This document shows, piece by piece, positions 9,823 through 19,563 of a stretch of DNA of 64,000 bases. The notes beneath the pieces are model-generated. The model did not search any database. It had not been told where the DNA came from and saw nothing but the letters and a program-made list of their open reading frames with translations. The DNA is from Isoetes taiwanensis (Eukaryota; Streptophyta; Lycopodiopsida; Isoetales; Isoetaceae), in the NCBI GenBank assembly GCA_021234155.1, contig JAJEKV010000002.1:39235841-39299840 (forward strand). Reading direction: 5' to 3'. Position 1 is the first letter of the stretch. Each line of letters opens with the position of its first letter. A program made the translations under genes and the position numbers.

Positions 9823-10196
9823 ACCAGCTACTGAACACCATGCGGAGCACTTGGAATTGCTCTCCAACACATTGCACAAGACCCCAAATGGAATCAGATT
9901 GGATTCCTCAAGTTGGATAGGTGCAGACGATGCTGATCAAGCTAGACCAAGTCACGCTTAGCGTGCCATTTATGAGCTCTCTTGTATGCAACCAAAAAAA
10001 TTTATTGATTGAACAATTGCTTTAGACACATTTAATAAAACATCTTTGGCATTCTTATATATTTATTTTTGTTGCACTTGATTTTTTTTATAATTTATAA
10101 GTCATATTGAGTAGTTTTTTATTTTGCGTAGTTAACAACATAAAGCGTATATGCAAGTTAACGAACAAACAAGTTACCTAGTGCCAAACAAAAAGA
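9823..10196. other. Spacer between kinase-like gene and unknown ORF
   Basis: AT-rich and non-coding. A GAACCAGCTACTGAACACCATG-like stretch near 9822 recurs in altered form near 11570 (GACCCAGCTACTGACTCCATG), a weak sign of internal duplication within the transposon. An AATAAA near 10031 could serve as a poly(A) signal for the kinase-like gene. Confidence 0.4.
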
Positions 10197-11156
10197 ATGT
10201 CTCAACAACCGAGTTCGTCTCATCAGCAAGATACTATTTCTCGTCAGACGAGAGAAGGGGCTGATGAAACTGGGCAAGGAGCCAACTTATCCTTGCCGTC
10301 CTCTTTGAGAACTCCAGATGGCTTTGTATTCCCTTCTCTACCTACATTGTCGGAGATTAGGGCACAACAGCTATAGAGAGCAAAGGAACATGCTAGAATA
10401 AATGAAGCGCGTGCAAAAGAGCTGTTGAGGTTGAGGGCAATGGCAGAAGTGGCCAAGAAAGAAGGTGTCACAATTACAGAGGTGCATGGAGTTGCATGTG
10501 ACATGAGCCCAGGTTGTTGCCCGCATGGAGCGGATTATGAGGATATCGAGGCCAATATAGACGCCAAACAGTTTGACGTCGACTGGCCAAGCAGGAGAGC
10601 AGGTAAGTATAAGGCATATGACTGCAAGATCCCTGAAGTCTGAGCTAAAGCTTTGGAGAGGTGGGTCCAAGTGAAAGGAACGATGATAAAAAACCATGAA
10701 TTCAGCAAGACGTTTGCCAAGCAAGTGTACTATGAGATTGTGAAAGGGGAGCCCGTAAATTATGCTAGTAGAAAATGGAAACAAGGAAGCGGTAGTGGTA
10801 GCAGCAAGAGAGTGAAGCTCGCGAACGATTCTGAAAGCGCTCTTGGTGATGAAACCGTGACTATAATCTATTTGCTTCAAGATGCCATAAAACTTTTAGA
10901 TGTGGCGGGGGTTGCAGCAGCAGGTGCAGTGACAGAAAAGGTGGATCAGTTAGAGAATGAAAGAAGTCGAAATCTTACTCTGTCGAATCAACTTGCAGCT
11001 TTGGGTAGGGAAAACGCGCATCCTTCGTCTGTTGTAGTAATCAACTCTAACTCAGATGGGGTGGCGGCGCATATTCGCTCACAGAGCCAATTCATCAAAG
11101 CAGGTCTTAAAGAAGACCATAGCTGTTGGGGTCTTGATCTTTTCCTCTGCATCTGA
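10197..11156 (+). pseudogene. Unknown cargo ORF with coiled coil, two in-frame stops
   Basis: From the ATG at 10197 one frame runs to 11156, broken only by TAG at 10374 and TGA at 10641. The N-terminus is Gln/Ser-rich (MSQQPSSSHQQD), followed by a charged helix (RAKEHARINEARAKELLRL), a cysteine cluster (CDMSPGCCPHG), a basic central part (GTMIKNHEFSKTFAKQVYYE), a Gly/Ser-Lys/Arg linker that may be a nuclear localisation signal (SGSSKRVK), and a heptad-like C-terminal helix (EKVDQLENERSRN). No family is recognised. It follows the kinase-like gene on the same strand. Codon-level coherence across the stops says it was a real gene, recently broken or read through. Confidence 0.6.
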
Positions 11157-11175
11157 GTAGAGGACTCGGCCTCTG

Positions 11176-11262
11176 GGTTCATGTGCGGCTCTGCTTCTAG
11201 CCTAGGTCCTTCTTTGGGGCTCATGTGAGGCTCTGCTTCTAGTTTAAGTCCTTCTAACTCTT
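11176..11262. repeat. Two-copy 42-bp tandem repeat
   Basis: Two consecutive copies of a TCATGTG(C/A)GGCTCTGCTTCTAG block spaced 42 bp apart. On the minus strand they encode a repeated LEAEPHM peptide in a 114-codon frame (10988-11332) that overlaps the end of the unknown cargo ORF; coding status is doubtful. Confidence 0.7.
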
Positions 11263-11332
11263 GTGGATTCATAGCAGCTTTAGAAGAAACTGTGTAGCTA
11301 GCAATATGCCAACAGTAGCAAAGCAGGAACAA

Positions 11333-12393
11333 TACCTAAATGTCTGGGGGAAAAAAAAACCCACTTTAGTGAGTGTCAATAAGCTGTGAAATAGTTCATT
11401 AAGATTCTAGTAAACTACTGAGCTTCAAGTTTGACGGTTAAACCCTAAACCCTACTAAATTTCAAGTTGACGGTTATAGGCACCCTATGGTTAATCTACT
11501 GAGTTTGACGGTTCACGGTTATAGGAAATGCATTTTTCTCATTCTCTTCAACAAGTTTAACTTATGATCTGACCCAGCTACTGACTCCATGAGGAAACTC
11601 CCTCATAGAGGTTGGCACTCAACTGCATTTGACCGCCTGGCAAACTCACGAATATTTAATGAAATATACGCCAATCCCTATATTAGTGTTGGACTTTCGT
11701 CAACAACACCGTCAGAGAATAGGGTATATCTCATTAAAATATCCTTCTGACCTTCTTTAAGAGTACAACACCCACCTTTCGAAACCGCATGACCGAAGCC
11801 AACAAGCTGCACCAGGAGAGGGCTATACACCTCGATGAAAGGTTGACCCTAGCAATCCTCGACATCAGCAATGACACCCACCCTCGGCATGGCACAATTC
11901 AATATGGTACACCAGGCGAGGATCACTGCCGAAACTCTAAAACCTAATCTCTCTTAATCAACTCCCTAACTGCTACATTTGTCGATAAAAAGAGAGGGCA
12001 ACTAAATTTCTAATTCTTATTTTTTTCTTTTGTTTTTCTTTTATTGTTTTTTTTTCTCGTTATTTTATTGTTTCTGTTTTATTGTTTCTCTTTCTTTTTT
12101 TCTCATTATTTTCTCTACGAAAATCAGTCTGGATTCGTCCATAGAACAAGACGCTCACCATCGTCACGCCCCCCGATGGAGGGGGGCAACAGACAAGGGC
12201 CTCACTATGGAGGAACCCTAGACCTACTATAAAAGAAACAACAACAAAAAACTAACTAAGTTTGGCTAGAAACTAAGAAAAAAGTAAAAAAAAAAAGGCA
12301 AAGGGGCACAGGTTGTGGAGCAGGGCGCAGAAGGTTTACCTTGTTCTGCGCAAAAAAACTGAAACAGCGTCTCGTTATATATAAAAAAAAAAA
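11333..12393. other. Non-coding right interior of the hAT element
   Basis: No supported gene. Near 11,420-11,520 the phrase TTTGACGGTT recurs several times, next to two tandem CCCTAAA units. A T-rich tract (12,015-12,115) and A-rich tracts precede the right subterminal array. Confidence 0.5.
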
Positions 12394-12588
12394 TTCGCGT
12401 AAGCGAAAACTACTGTTTTGCTTACGCGAAAACCCTTTCCCGTAAGCGAAACCTTCAAAACAGCTTACCCGAACAAAAAAAAGTTTCGCGTAAGCGAAAC
12501 CTAAAAGTTTCGCGTAAGCGAAAATTAAGCTTTCGCTTACGCTAAAAGATTTTCGCGTAAGCGAACCTGAAGGTTTCGCTTACGCGAA
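12394..12588. repeat. Right subterminal array of the GCGTAAGCGAAA motif
   Basis: About nine copies of the same TTTCGCGTAAGCGAAA motif as at the left end, again in both orientations and often paired with a 7-8-bp gap. It places matching presumptive transposase binding sites about 120-310 bp from the right terminus. Confidence 0.93.
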
Positions 12589-12689
12589 TTTTTTTTTTTC
12601 GGCCGGCAGGTTAAAAATACGAAAAATATGTATTTAACCTAAAAATATGTATTTTTTGACTTTATATGTCTGGAAAAATAATTTCGTAC

Positions 12690-12707
12690 GTACAGAACCT
12701 ATCCCTG
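12690..12707. repeat. hAT right terminal inverted repeat
   Basis: The plus strand ends ...GAACCTATCCCTG, the imperfect reverse complement of the left end CAGGGATAAGTTC. Confidence 0.92.
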
Positions 12708-12715
12708 ATTGGAGA
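12708..12715. repeat. 8-bp target site duplication, right copy
   Basis: ATTGGAGA, identical to 3096-3103, directly abuts the CCTG end of the element. Confidence 0.95.
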
Positions 12716-12892
12716 GACGCTGTGATGGACGCCATATAGGATCCTGATGCAATTTTCTTCATAACTTCTAGCTCGAGTGTCAGATTCGGGTGTTTTTTAG
12801 TGAATTGGAAGGCTAGAACCCTCGGTGTGTAGCCCATATAGTGATGATGGGCCTAGCTGGGCTAGATTTGGAGTTTACAAATTTTAGCCATC

Positions 12893-13309
12893 ATGGAAAA
12901 TCCTAGTTTGCCAGCTTGTGGATCATGTTTGAAAGCAAAGAAAGTGGTAGGTGATGCTTTTGCTTCTTCTTTTACACATGATATGAATTCTCCTTTGCTG
13001 TCTGAGTCTATATCATCAGCCTCTTTTAATGAGGATCAACATTCTCCTCTTCAGGACATTGCTTACAAGCAAGAATTATTGGAAGTATGATGGTCTACTC
13101 TATGTATGAAAAAGCTTACACGTTGTAAGAATAGATCAGCTCCTCATGCTGCTCTAATTCACTCTGTAGCTCCAATTTCTACTATGATTGTTGTAGTGGA
13201 TGTCCCTAATTTAGTGGCATTGAGACACCAAGTAGCAGATCAAGTTGCGGTTTTGATTTATGGATGTAGAACTTTGATCTGGTTAAACTTATCCGTTTTG
13301 AATATATAA
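12893..13309 (+). pseudogene. Unknown ORF with one in-frame stop
   Basis: A single frame begins with ATG at 12893, is interrupted by TGA at 13088-13090, and continues to 13309. The first part has a CGSCLKAKK cysteine pair and a Ser/Glu-rich stretch; the second is rich in Val/Ala with NLVALRHQVADQ. AATAAA near 13,434 could be a poly(A) signal. No family is recognised. It may be a small retroelement gag-like fragment. Confidence 0.35.
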
Positions 13310-14057
13310 TTATATATTATTCTTCTGTCTCTAGGAAAAGAAAGTAGTATGATTTGCATTATACTGTCATGCCTAGACGAGCAGCCCTGCTCAGTTGGAT
13401 CTGTATTGTATTATGTATTATTATCGAGCATTATTAATAAAGTCTGACGTCCTTAAGAAAAATCCAAGGCAAAAGACAACATGAATGAAGAAGAGAAATT
13501 TTTCGAAGGGATTTACTGTTTACAGCCATAAAATTAGAAATTAGTGGATGTAATGGATAAGACAAGTTCATATTAAACACATATGATGTAGCAGGCCATG
13601 TGGATAGGCTAAAATTCAAGGAATACCTAAGAAAAGGCAAGTCTGCTAATCATAATCGTATGCAATGTAATTATAATACTATTGGCACATGGGGCGTAAT
13701 TCAATAAAAGCCCAATATATATTCTACAGAAAGTCTTTATGGTCTGTTAAGTTTTATAGAAAACCTTTGTTACTCTCGCCCCTTTGACTTTGTCACTCTC
13801 GCCCCTTGGATGTAAAAGCCGTATACGCTTTTCATATGATTGCAATGATTTTCTATCGAGATAATACAAATTTCCTCACAGTGATTATAATCATCCTCTG
13901 TGCCTTTGTCCCCTCCTTTACGAATATGTAGAAAAAGAACAGGGGGTTCCAGGGGGATTTGATATGGATGTAAAAAATAACAATTCCGGAAACCATAGAC
14001 CATATATCCCTAAAACAATTGAATGGGTTATTATAAAAAAAAAATAAAATAAAATAA

Positions 14058-14060
<3 letters not shown>
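13310..14060. other. Non-coding stretch before the (CA)n tract
   Basis: No supported gene. It holds a candidate AATAAA near 13,434 and A-rich runs leading into the dinucleotide repeat. Confidence 0.4.

Positions 14061-14119
<59 letters not shown>
14061..14119. repeat. (AC)n microsatellite
   Basis: About 59 bp of pure AC dinucleotide. Cys-Val reading frames across it on the minus strand are artefacts of the repeat. Confidence 0.97.
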
Positions 14120-14121
<2 letters not shown>

Positions 14122-14142
14122 TTCAAGATAAAAAATAATCAC

Positions 14143-14440
14143 ATTAGTTCACTGAGTATATTGGTTAAAGTAGTCTTATTAGGATATTGAATTATTCTGG
14201 TAGAGGTTCGAGTCCCCGTATTTCATATTCTAAAATCTTAGGCAAACTCGTATAGAGGTTCGATATTCCCTCAATACCTTAGGTGAAATCGTATTTTATA
14301 TTTCAAAATCATAGGCGCTCACAGGCCCCAACATACGATCTGGGTCGTAGAATCGCTGAATCCGAAGACTGTGGTAGTCCAGGGTGGTGGCTGTTTCCAT
14401 TATGGTATTTTAATACAATCTCTCATCCTTAAAAAAAAGA
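14143..14440 (+). repeat. tRNA-derived SINE candidate
   Basis: An A-box-like TGAGTATATTGG (14153-14164) is followed by an exact B box GGTTCGAGTCC (14205-14215), the spacing and order of an RNA polymerase III promoter from a tRNA. The rest does not fold as a tRNA. A repetitive body follows, ending in CTCATCCTT and a short A run near 14,439. This is the structure of a plant SINE. Target duplications were not found. Confidence 0.55.
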
Positions 14441-15599
14441 TCCTTAAAGGTTATAATGCTTATAATGAACTTAAAATTCCTGGATGGGTTTTAGTCTAAT
14501 CTAAGCTCATCTTTGGTAAAGCTCTATCTCAAATTTTTAGATCATAAGTGCTTTATAAATTCATGAAGTTTATTGTTTCAAAATGTGAATAGACGATGGC
14601 ATTGCTTTTCAAATTTGAGGTGCCAACGTGGATGAAGTCTAAAAAAATGTGCTAATATTTTTCCAGGGAAATATAGGCTCCCAAATTGGGGGTCGGTTCT
14701 AAGAATCGCTAAGCCAAATACCCTCGCATGGTATTCAGCTCATAAAGTTCAGTTCTACCAGGAAAAATTCTGGCAAAGAGGGATATTCGGCTTATCTAAT
14801 ACATCAAAATTATTCCCTAAGTCAAATACCACACAGATATTCGGCTTTTCTAATTTGCCAGAGTTTATTTGCAAGTCGAATACCTTTGAATTGATTATGC
14901 AAGTCGAATACCTTAAAACTCCCTGCATTCACCATCTATGATGTCATTTCCTGCTATAAAGAGCTCGCAGCTGATCCACTTTGTTCGCAGATCATTCAGC
15001 TCCAACACAAATTCATTTTTTTCAGTCTTAACCTCTTTGTTTTTGTCTTTGAATTGACTATGACACATGCTATGCATTAGATCAAAATATACTTTAAGGA
15101 ATCCTCAACTATTGATTGAGGTCTATTATTTAAGAGGCATCCTTTCCATTTGAAATGCACTCTCAAGATGCTCGTACAAAAGCTCCTTTGTTTGACCTAC
15201 TGGTAAACTTGAAGCATTACACGATGGAAGTCGATCTTTGAGGTATTTGGATGTGCGCTCTTATGCTAGGTAAGTTGCTTCACTCGGTGGGTCTCTGCTT
15301 ATCCGCTGAGGTTTTATTCCTGTCTTGCACGTATACTTGTATTTGACTCTTTGATTAAATAAAGTTTGGCATCCTTCAACAAAAAAAGGGGGGGGGAGGG
15401 GGGGTCCAGGGGTCCGAACCCTTAGAATGAAATATGATCCTAAGCTTAATGTGGAACACTTGTTGGAAGAAATGGAAAGTGACTATAGCAAACCTATGGA
15501 CATTGTATCTGCACCTACATACAGAGGTTAGGAATAAATTTGTGATTTAGACAAGCCTAATACCGAGGTATACTAGAAAAGAAAAAGAAAAGGAAAAGG
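14441..15599. other. Repeat-rich non-coding stretch
   Basis: No supported gene. From about 14,690 to 14,930 short phrases such as GGTATTC and GAATACC recur in both orientations, resembling the array at 15,600-17,190. AAATAAAG near 15,358 followed by an A run suggests the 3' end of an old retroposon on the plus strand. Confidence 0.4.
15388..15404 (+). repeat. G-rich tract
   Basis: A 17-bp run of G with a single A follows an A7 run, with further GGGG groups just after it. It could form a G-quadruplex, or record slippage at the end of a retroposed copy. Confidence 0.8.
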
Positions 15600-17190
15600 A
15601 AAAAGAAAAAAGAGGTATTCAACTTATGCAATAGTCGAGGTATTTCGACTTGTAAAATATAGAGTCAATTTAGATGGTTTTTTTTTTTTTTTTTTGGAGA
15701 AAAGGAAGTTTTTATATTTTATATAATAAAAAAGTACAGAGTACAATGTTTCAAACTTCACAGAGGATTACTACAGGAGCAACTCAACCTCTTCATCCTC
15801 TATGAACTGAAACTTATTCAAATGAGTAACAGCAAAACAAAAGAAGTATAGGATACCTAACAATGGTTAAAGAAACCTGATTCTCAAAATGTTGTGTCTG
15901 AGGTGCATAGTAGAGTGCTGCATTGTCGGGATCACAGATAGCCTAAAGCTAGCTAGGCTTAGTACAAAGCCCAGTATGAGACTCCTCCCCTAAAAGCCCG
16001 GGTGCGGGGATATAGAAGCTCTGTATAGCCCCTAGCTCGGCAATCTCCTTTGAAAAGGTCACCCCTCAAAGGGAGTCTTCCACTTCCATTGTCCCATCAA
16101 GGAGCCCATACATCCTTGATAAATAAGCACATCCATCTTGTTAATCATGGCAACTACCACCAAATACCAGTATACTACTTTTGAAGTAGCATAGAAGACC
16201 CGGTTATACCACCACCACATCCTTTGCACATTTTACTCTTACCGAGATACAAAGAAGTGAAATAAAGAAACAAATCGATTGTAAGAAGAGGTACCGCCCT
16301 CTCTGCTCATAGAAGCACGCCACCGCTTCATGGATTACGGTCTCGGCTTTACTCAAATAAATCACTGTGGAATTGCATCAAATAAAAATCTTTGCATTGT
16401 CGGGGTAGGCAATCCAATTGAAGCTAGCTAGACAAAAAATATGCCCCTTGAGACTCCTCCCTCAAAAGCCGGTGCAAGATGTGTAATCTTCCGCCTACAT
16501 CATATCCCTAGCTCGGCTATTCTATTCAAAACAGATCCAAAGAATTTATTTGCATAAAACTAGAAAGCCCCAAAAGTGCACGAAAGTACCGATGCGTTCT
16601 TAATACACATTTTGTCTTTTCCGCCAAAGAAGAAAGGGTAAGAGTAAATCCAAGATACTTCACGTAAGGCGCAAGACTTTTACCTCTTTAGATGAAGCTT
16701 ACCCCGCACTAAACGGAACATGAGCCCGCTCAGTTTTGATCAATTAAGCCTACATAAATCCCATCCATCCCAGGTTGACCCAGCCTCAAAAGAATCCTTC
16801 GAGAACTGCAAGGAAAGAGTGGGAAATGCAGCCAAGACTGACCCAAAGTTGAAGATCGCCTACAGATTACATCCCTGGAAAAATCTGGAGAAAACCTGTG
16901 ATAATCAATCTTGCGGTTAGAAAGCATCATGGCCTGGCATCCCACTCCAGATCTTTGCTTCATGTCTCGCTGCTAATCCGGAAGCAAGGTGAAGCGGCGG
17001 TAGCCTCACCTCCGCCACCGCCCTAGCCGCTGCCGCTTCCGCTCATCTCCCAATTTAGATGAGTCTAATAGTCGACGTATTCAATTTGTATTGTAAACTA
17101 TAGAGAGTCAATTTAGATGTCTAATAACCCCTTGGGTATTCGACTTATGAAATATGGCGGCGTAATTTTAGACGCGTCTAATACCCCATT
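15600..17190. repeat. Tandem array of a GTATTCGACTTATGAAATA unit, split by an insertion
   Basis: Diverged units of about 60-90 bp share TATTCGACTT(A/G)T.AAATATAG, then GTCAATTTAGATG, then GTCTAATACC. They are visible at 15,613-15,676, 17,061-17,120 and 17,120-17,190, with related fragments near 17,290 and 18,000. The retroposon at 15,677-17,050 sits inside one unit and has duplicated its CAATTTAGATG. Confidence 0.7.
15677..17050 (-). mobile_element. Retroposon with poly(A) tail and 11-bp target duplication
   Basis: A T18 run on the plus strand (a poly(A) tail in minus orientation) starts the insertion. CAATTTAGATG occurs both just before it (15,666-15,676) and just after its other end (17,051-17,061). 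Removing the insertion restores a normal unit of the surrounding array, seen intact near 17,107. It is therefore a target-primed insertion of about 1.37 kb. Inside, two diverged copies of a block with GCATTGTCGG...GACTCCTCCC...CCCTAGCTCGGC occur near 15,925-16,050 and 16,390-16,520. No intact RT is visible; a minus-strand frame at 16,963-16,730 has no recognisable domain. Confidence 0.85.
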
Positions 17191-17348
17191 TTTTTTAGAA
17201 AGCCATTCCGGCAATGGAGTTTTTCAATTTTTGGAGGTATGCAACTTATGTAATATCTATTTGAACAAAACATAAGAGTATTTTGTAGTTTTTCCCTTGA
17301 GGTATTCGACTTGTGGAATAACCTAGAAATCTGAAACCACGAGGATAA

Positions 17349-18000
17349 GGGTGCCTTCACACCTGCGATTAGGTTAAGGTTAAGTTAATTTTGACCTTTA
17401 AGTTAAGTTAGTGTTAACTGGATCCTCCTGCCTTCAGACCAAACTTAGTTAAGGATTCCCGTTAAAATTAACCTAACGACAGTTCCATGAAATGCATTCG
17501 CACATGCCCAATTTAAGTTATCCTTTAAATTAACATAAAGACAACATGTTCATACATGCCTCGTTAAGTTACCTTAAGTTATCATTAAAATGGCCTTAAC
17601 TGACCTTAAAGTGACCTCTTAAGGTCACTTTAACTTTTAGTGTATTTTTTGAATTGGGTTAATTTTGTGTTAATTTTACTAACTTAACCCAACATAGTGC
17701 GAACATAATTTTTGTTAACATTTTTATTTAAAAAAGTTAACTCACACTTAACTGAAATTCTTAACCCAATGCTAACTTAACTAGCAGTGCGAACGAAACT
17801 TTTACTTAAAAAATAAATTTGTCCTAAGTTAAAGGTGGGAACATAGTGCCAACATAATTTCCGTTAACATTTTCATTAAAAAAAGTTATGTGACACTTAA
17901 CTAAAATTCTTAACCCAATGCTAACTTAACTAGTGTGCGAATGAAACTTGTGTTAAAAATTAAAATTTATCTTAACTTAACGGCGGGTGCGAAGGTACTC
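17349..18000. mobile_element. Tourist-like MITE (PIF/Harbinger type)
   Basis: The 652-bp block is flanked by TAA on both sides (17,346-17,348 and 18,001-18,003). Its ends are imperfect inverted repeats of about 30 bp (GGGTGCCTTCACACC at left; GAGTACCTTCGCACC read inward from the right). TAA is the usual 3-bp duplication of PIF/Harbinger elements and the terminal G(G/A)GT..CTTC.CACC is compatible. The interior is made of TTAACTTAA-like phrases with two diverged copies of about 165 bp (17,690-17,990), and encodes nothing. Confidence 0.8.
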
Positions 18001-18372
18001 TAATACCCCCATGAGTCTAATACCCTTTCTAGATTCCAACCACAAATCCGGAGCCAATAAATGCATCAAGTATTTTTACTTCTTGTTAAAGAGTTGCAGT
18101 ACGACATCATGCCATTAAAACACGACCATTATAGAATTAGCACTTATATTAGTATCGAAGAATATACTTATCCATATTGAATTTTTATTTTTCCAGCATC
18201 AGTCTAGCAAAATGTTAATTGGACCAGGGCTATATATTGTGACAAAAGAAGTAGTTCCACATATTTTCTCGCCATTCCAATGGTACATTCTCAATATAGA
18301 TAGATTGTCTTGTAACCATTTTGTTGGAAGAACACTCCGGTTTCTGGAAACAATATTATTGAAAGCCAAATC

Positions 18373-19563
18373 TTATTCTGTACTAACCTCTGGATTCTTG
18401 GGGACATCATTGGTATCAACACTGGAATCCTTCTTGACTATTTGTCCCACTTTCACATATTTGCTCTCAAACTTGTATTCCCAATCTGAAAGTACATCCA
18501 GTTCATATGAATTCAAGCCTTCAAGGTTTCCATTCAGGTCTTCTTCCTCAAAAGACATTTTAGCCAATGCTCGGCTGGCATCCTTTCCTGCGAACAGCGC
18601 ATATGGTCCACCGGGCCCATAAAATCCCCTGCACATATGAAAGGATGAGTATTTATAATAGGATAACGCCACTGAACCAGCTGCTTGAAGAATCTAGGAA
18701 AAATAAGACATGCAGTTATTACATACAAAGAATGCACTGGATAAGATAGGCCTATTTTTCTAAGATAAACCACGAAGGCAATTTATACATGTTAATGTAA
18801 TGCAGGAAAGAAAACCGTAGCCATAAAATGTAATTCTGAGTGATAGGCCATATAATAAAATATCTAAGAGCTAGTAAAACATGCTGCCTCAGCCTGCAAA
18901 AACTAAATCTGAAACTAGTAGCCATAAGGACACTGTGATGTATAGTTGAGCTTAATGTATAAATTTGCAACGACAACATTCTTCCTTGTAGTGCTAAATG
19001 ATGTAAAGTTCTACACAATGCATCCTTTCTGTGCATATGGCTACAAAAAATTGACGTTTAACACAGATCTCAAAATGTACAGATTCCTGATAATAGATGT
19101 AACGGCATGTAGGCATGATCTTTTTCCGAGGATCCATTGCAAGATTAATAAAACAATTCTTGTAGAAAGCGAAGTAATACAGAGGCCGACTCAACACGTT
19201 CCCATCAAAGATGATGCAATTTTGGGGCAAAACACTGCTGAAAATGGTGTTGCAAACCTACGAAAAGAAAATGAAAAGGACATACCTGGACATAGTAACA
19301 TCGTAAATCTTCCCTTTGATGGCCATAAGCAGAGGTTTTCCTTCAGTATTGCCGTCATAATCCCGAAGCTCCTCTTCAGTTACATCACCAAGCTGGGCAG
19401 GGGGAGGCGGGGGGACATATTTTGGGGCAGGAGGAGGGCTTGCAAACCATCCCGATACTACATAATAAAATGCGAATGCAACAGCGACAAGGGTAAAAAA
19501 GGTGCCTGCTGAAAATCCCGTGTATGTTGGAATAGCCGCTAGCAAATCGGACACAAGCGCCAT
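18373..19563 (-). CDS. Membrane steroid-binding protein (MAPR / cytochrome b5-like)
   Basis: Two exons: 19563-19286 and 18628-18373, with a GTATGT donor and a TGTGCAG acceptor that join in frame. The 177-residue product has an N-terminal membrane segment (about residues 21-39), a proline-rich linker (PPPAPKYVPPPPP), then a cytochrome b5-like MAPR domain: TEEELRDYDG, LLMAIKGKIYDVT, and FYGPGGPYALFAGKDASRALA. Y96 and Y102 align with the tyrosines that coordinate haem in animal PGRMC1. Plant homologues sit in ER or plasma membrane and bind sterols; in Arabidopsis MSBP1 has been linked to growth and MSBP proteins to scaffolding of lignin P450s. Start chosen: MALVSD, the usual plant start; an ATG six codons earlier is in frame. 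The stop at 18373 overlaps a GTTAGT donor, so a longer spliced tail is possible. Confidence 0.92.

Larger units (their letters stand above)
3104..12707 (+). mobile_element. Complete 9.6-kb hAT transposon carrying a kinase-like gene
   Basis: Both ends are visible: a CAGGGATA terminal inverted repeat, an identical 8-bp flanking duplication (ATTGGAGA), and mirrored subterminal arrays of one hairpin motif. Inside, on the plus strand, are a hAT transposase (3935-6473), a protein-kinase-like ORF (8522-9822) and an unknown ORF (10197-11156); a small ORF (8254-8523) lies on the minus strand. Typical plant hAT elements of this transposase type are about 3-5 kb and encode only the transposase, so the 6 kb after the transposase is extra. 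The perfect target duplication suggests fairly recent insertion, yet the transposase has frameshifts, so this copy may have been moved in trans. Boundaries are very well supported; the cargo reading is inference. Confidence 0.95.

Noticed and set aside
11435..11456. Telomere-like CCCTAAACCCTA units
   Set aside because: Only two units inside a transposon, with no array. Short telo-box-like words are common by chance.
13853..14142. Cys-Val repeat open frames
   Set aside because: They are produced by the (CA)n microsatellite.
14143..14225. Functional tRNA gene
   Set aside because: A and B boxes are present but the acceptor and anticodon stems do not form; a SINE head is more likely.
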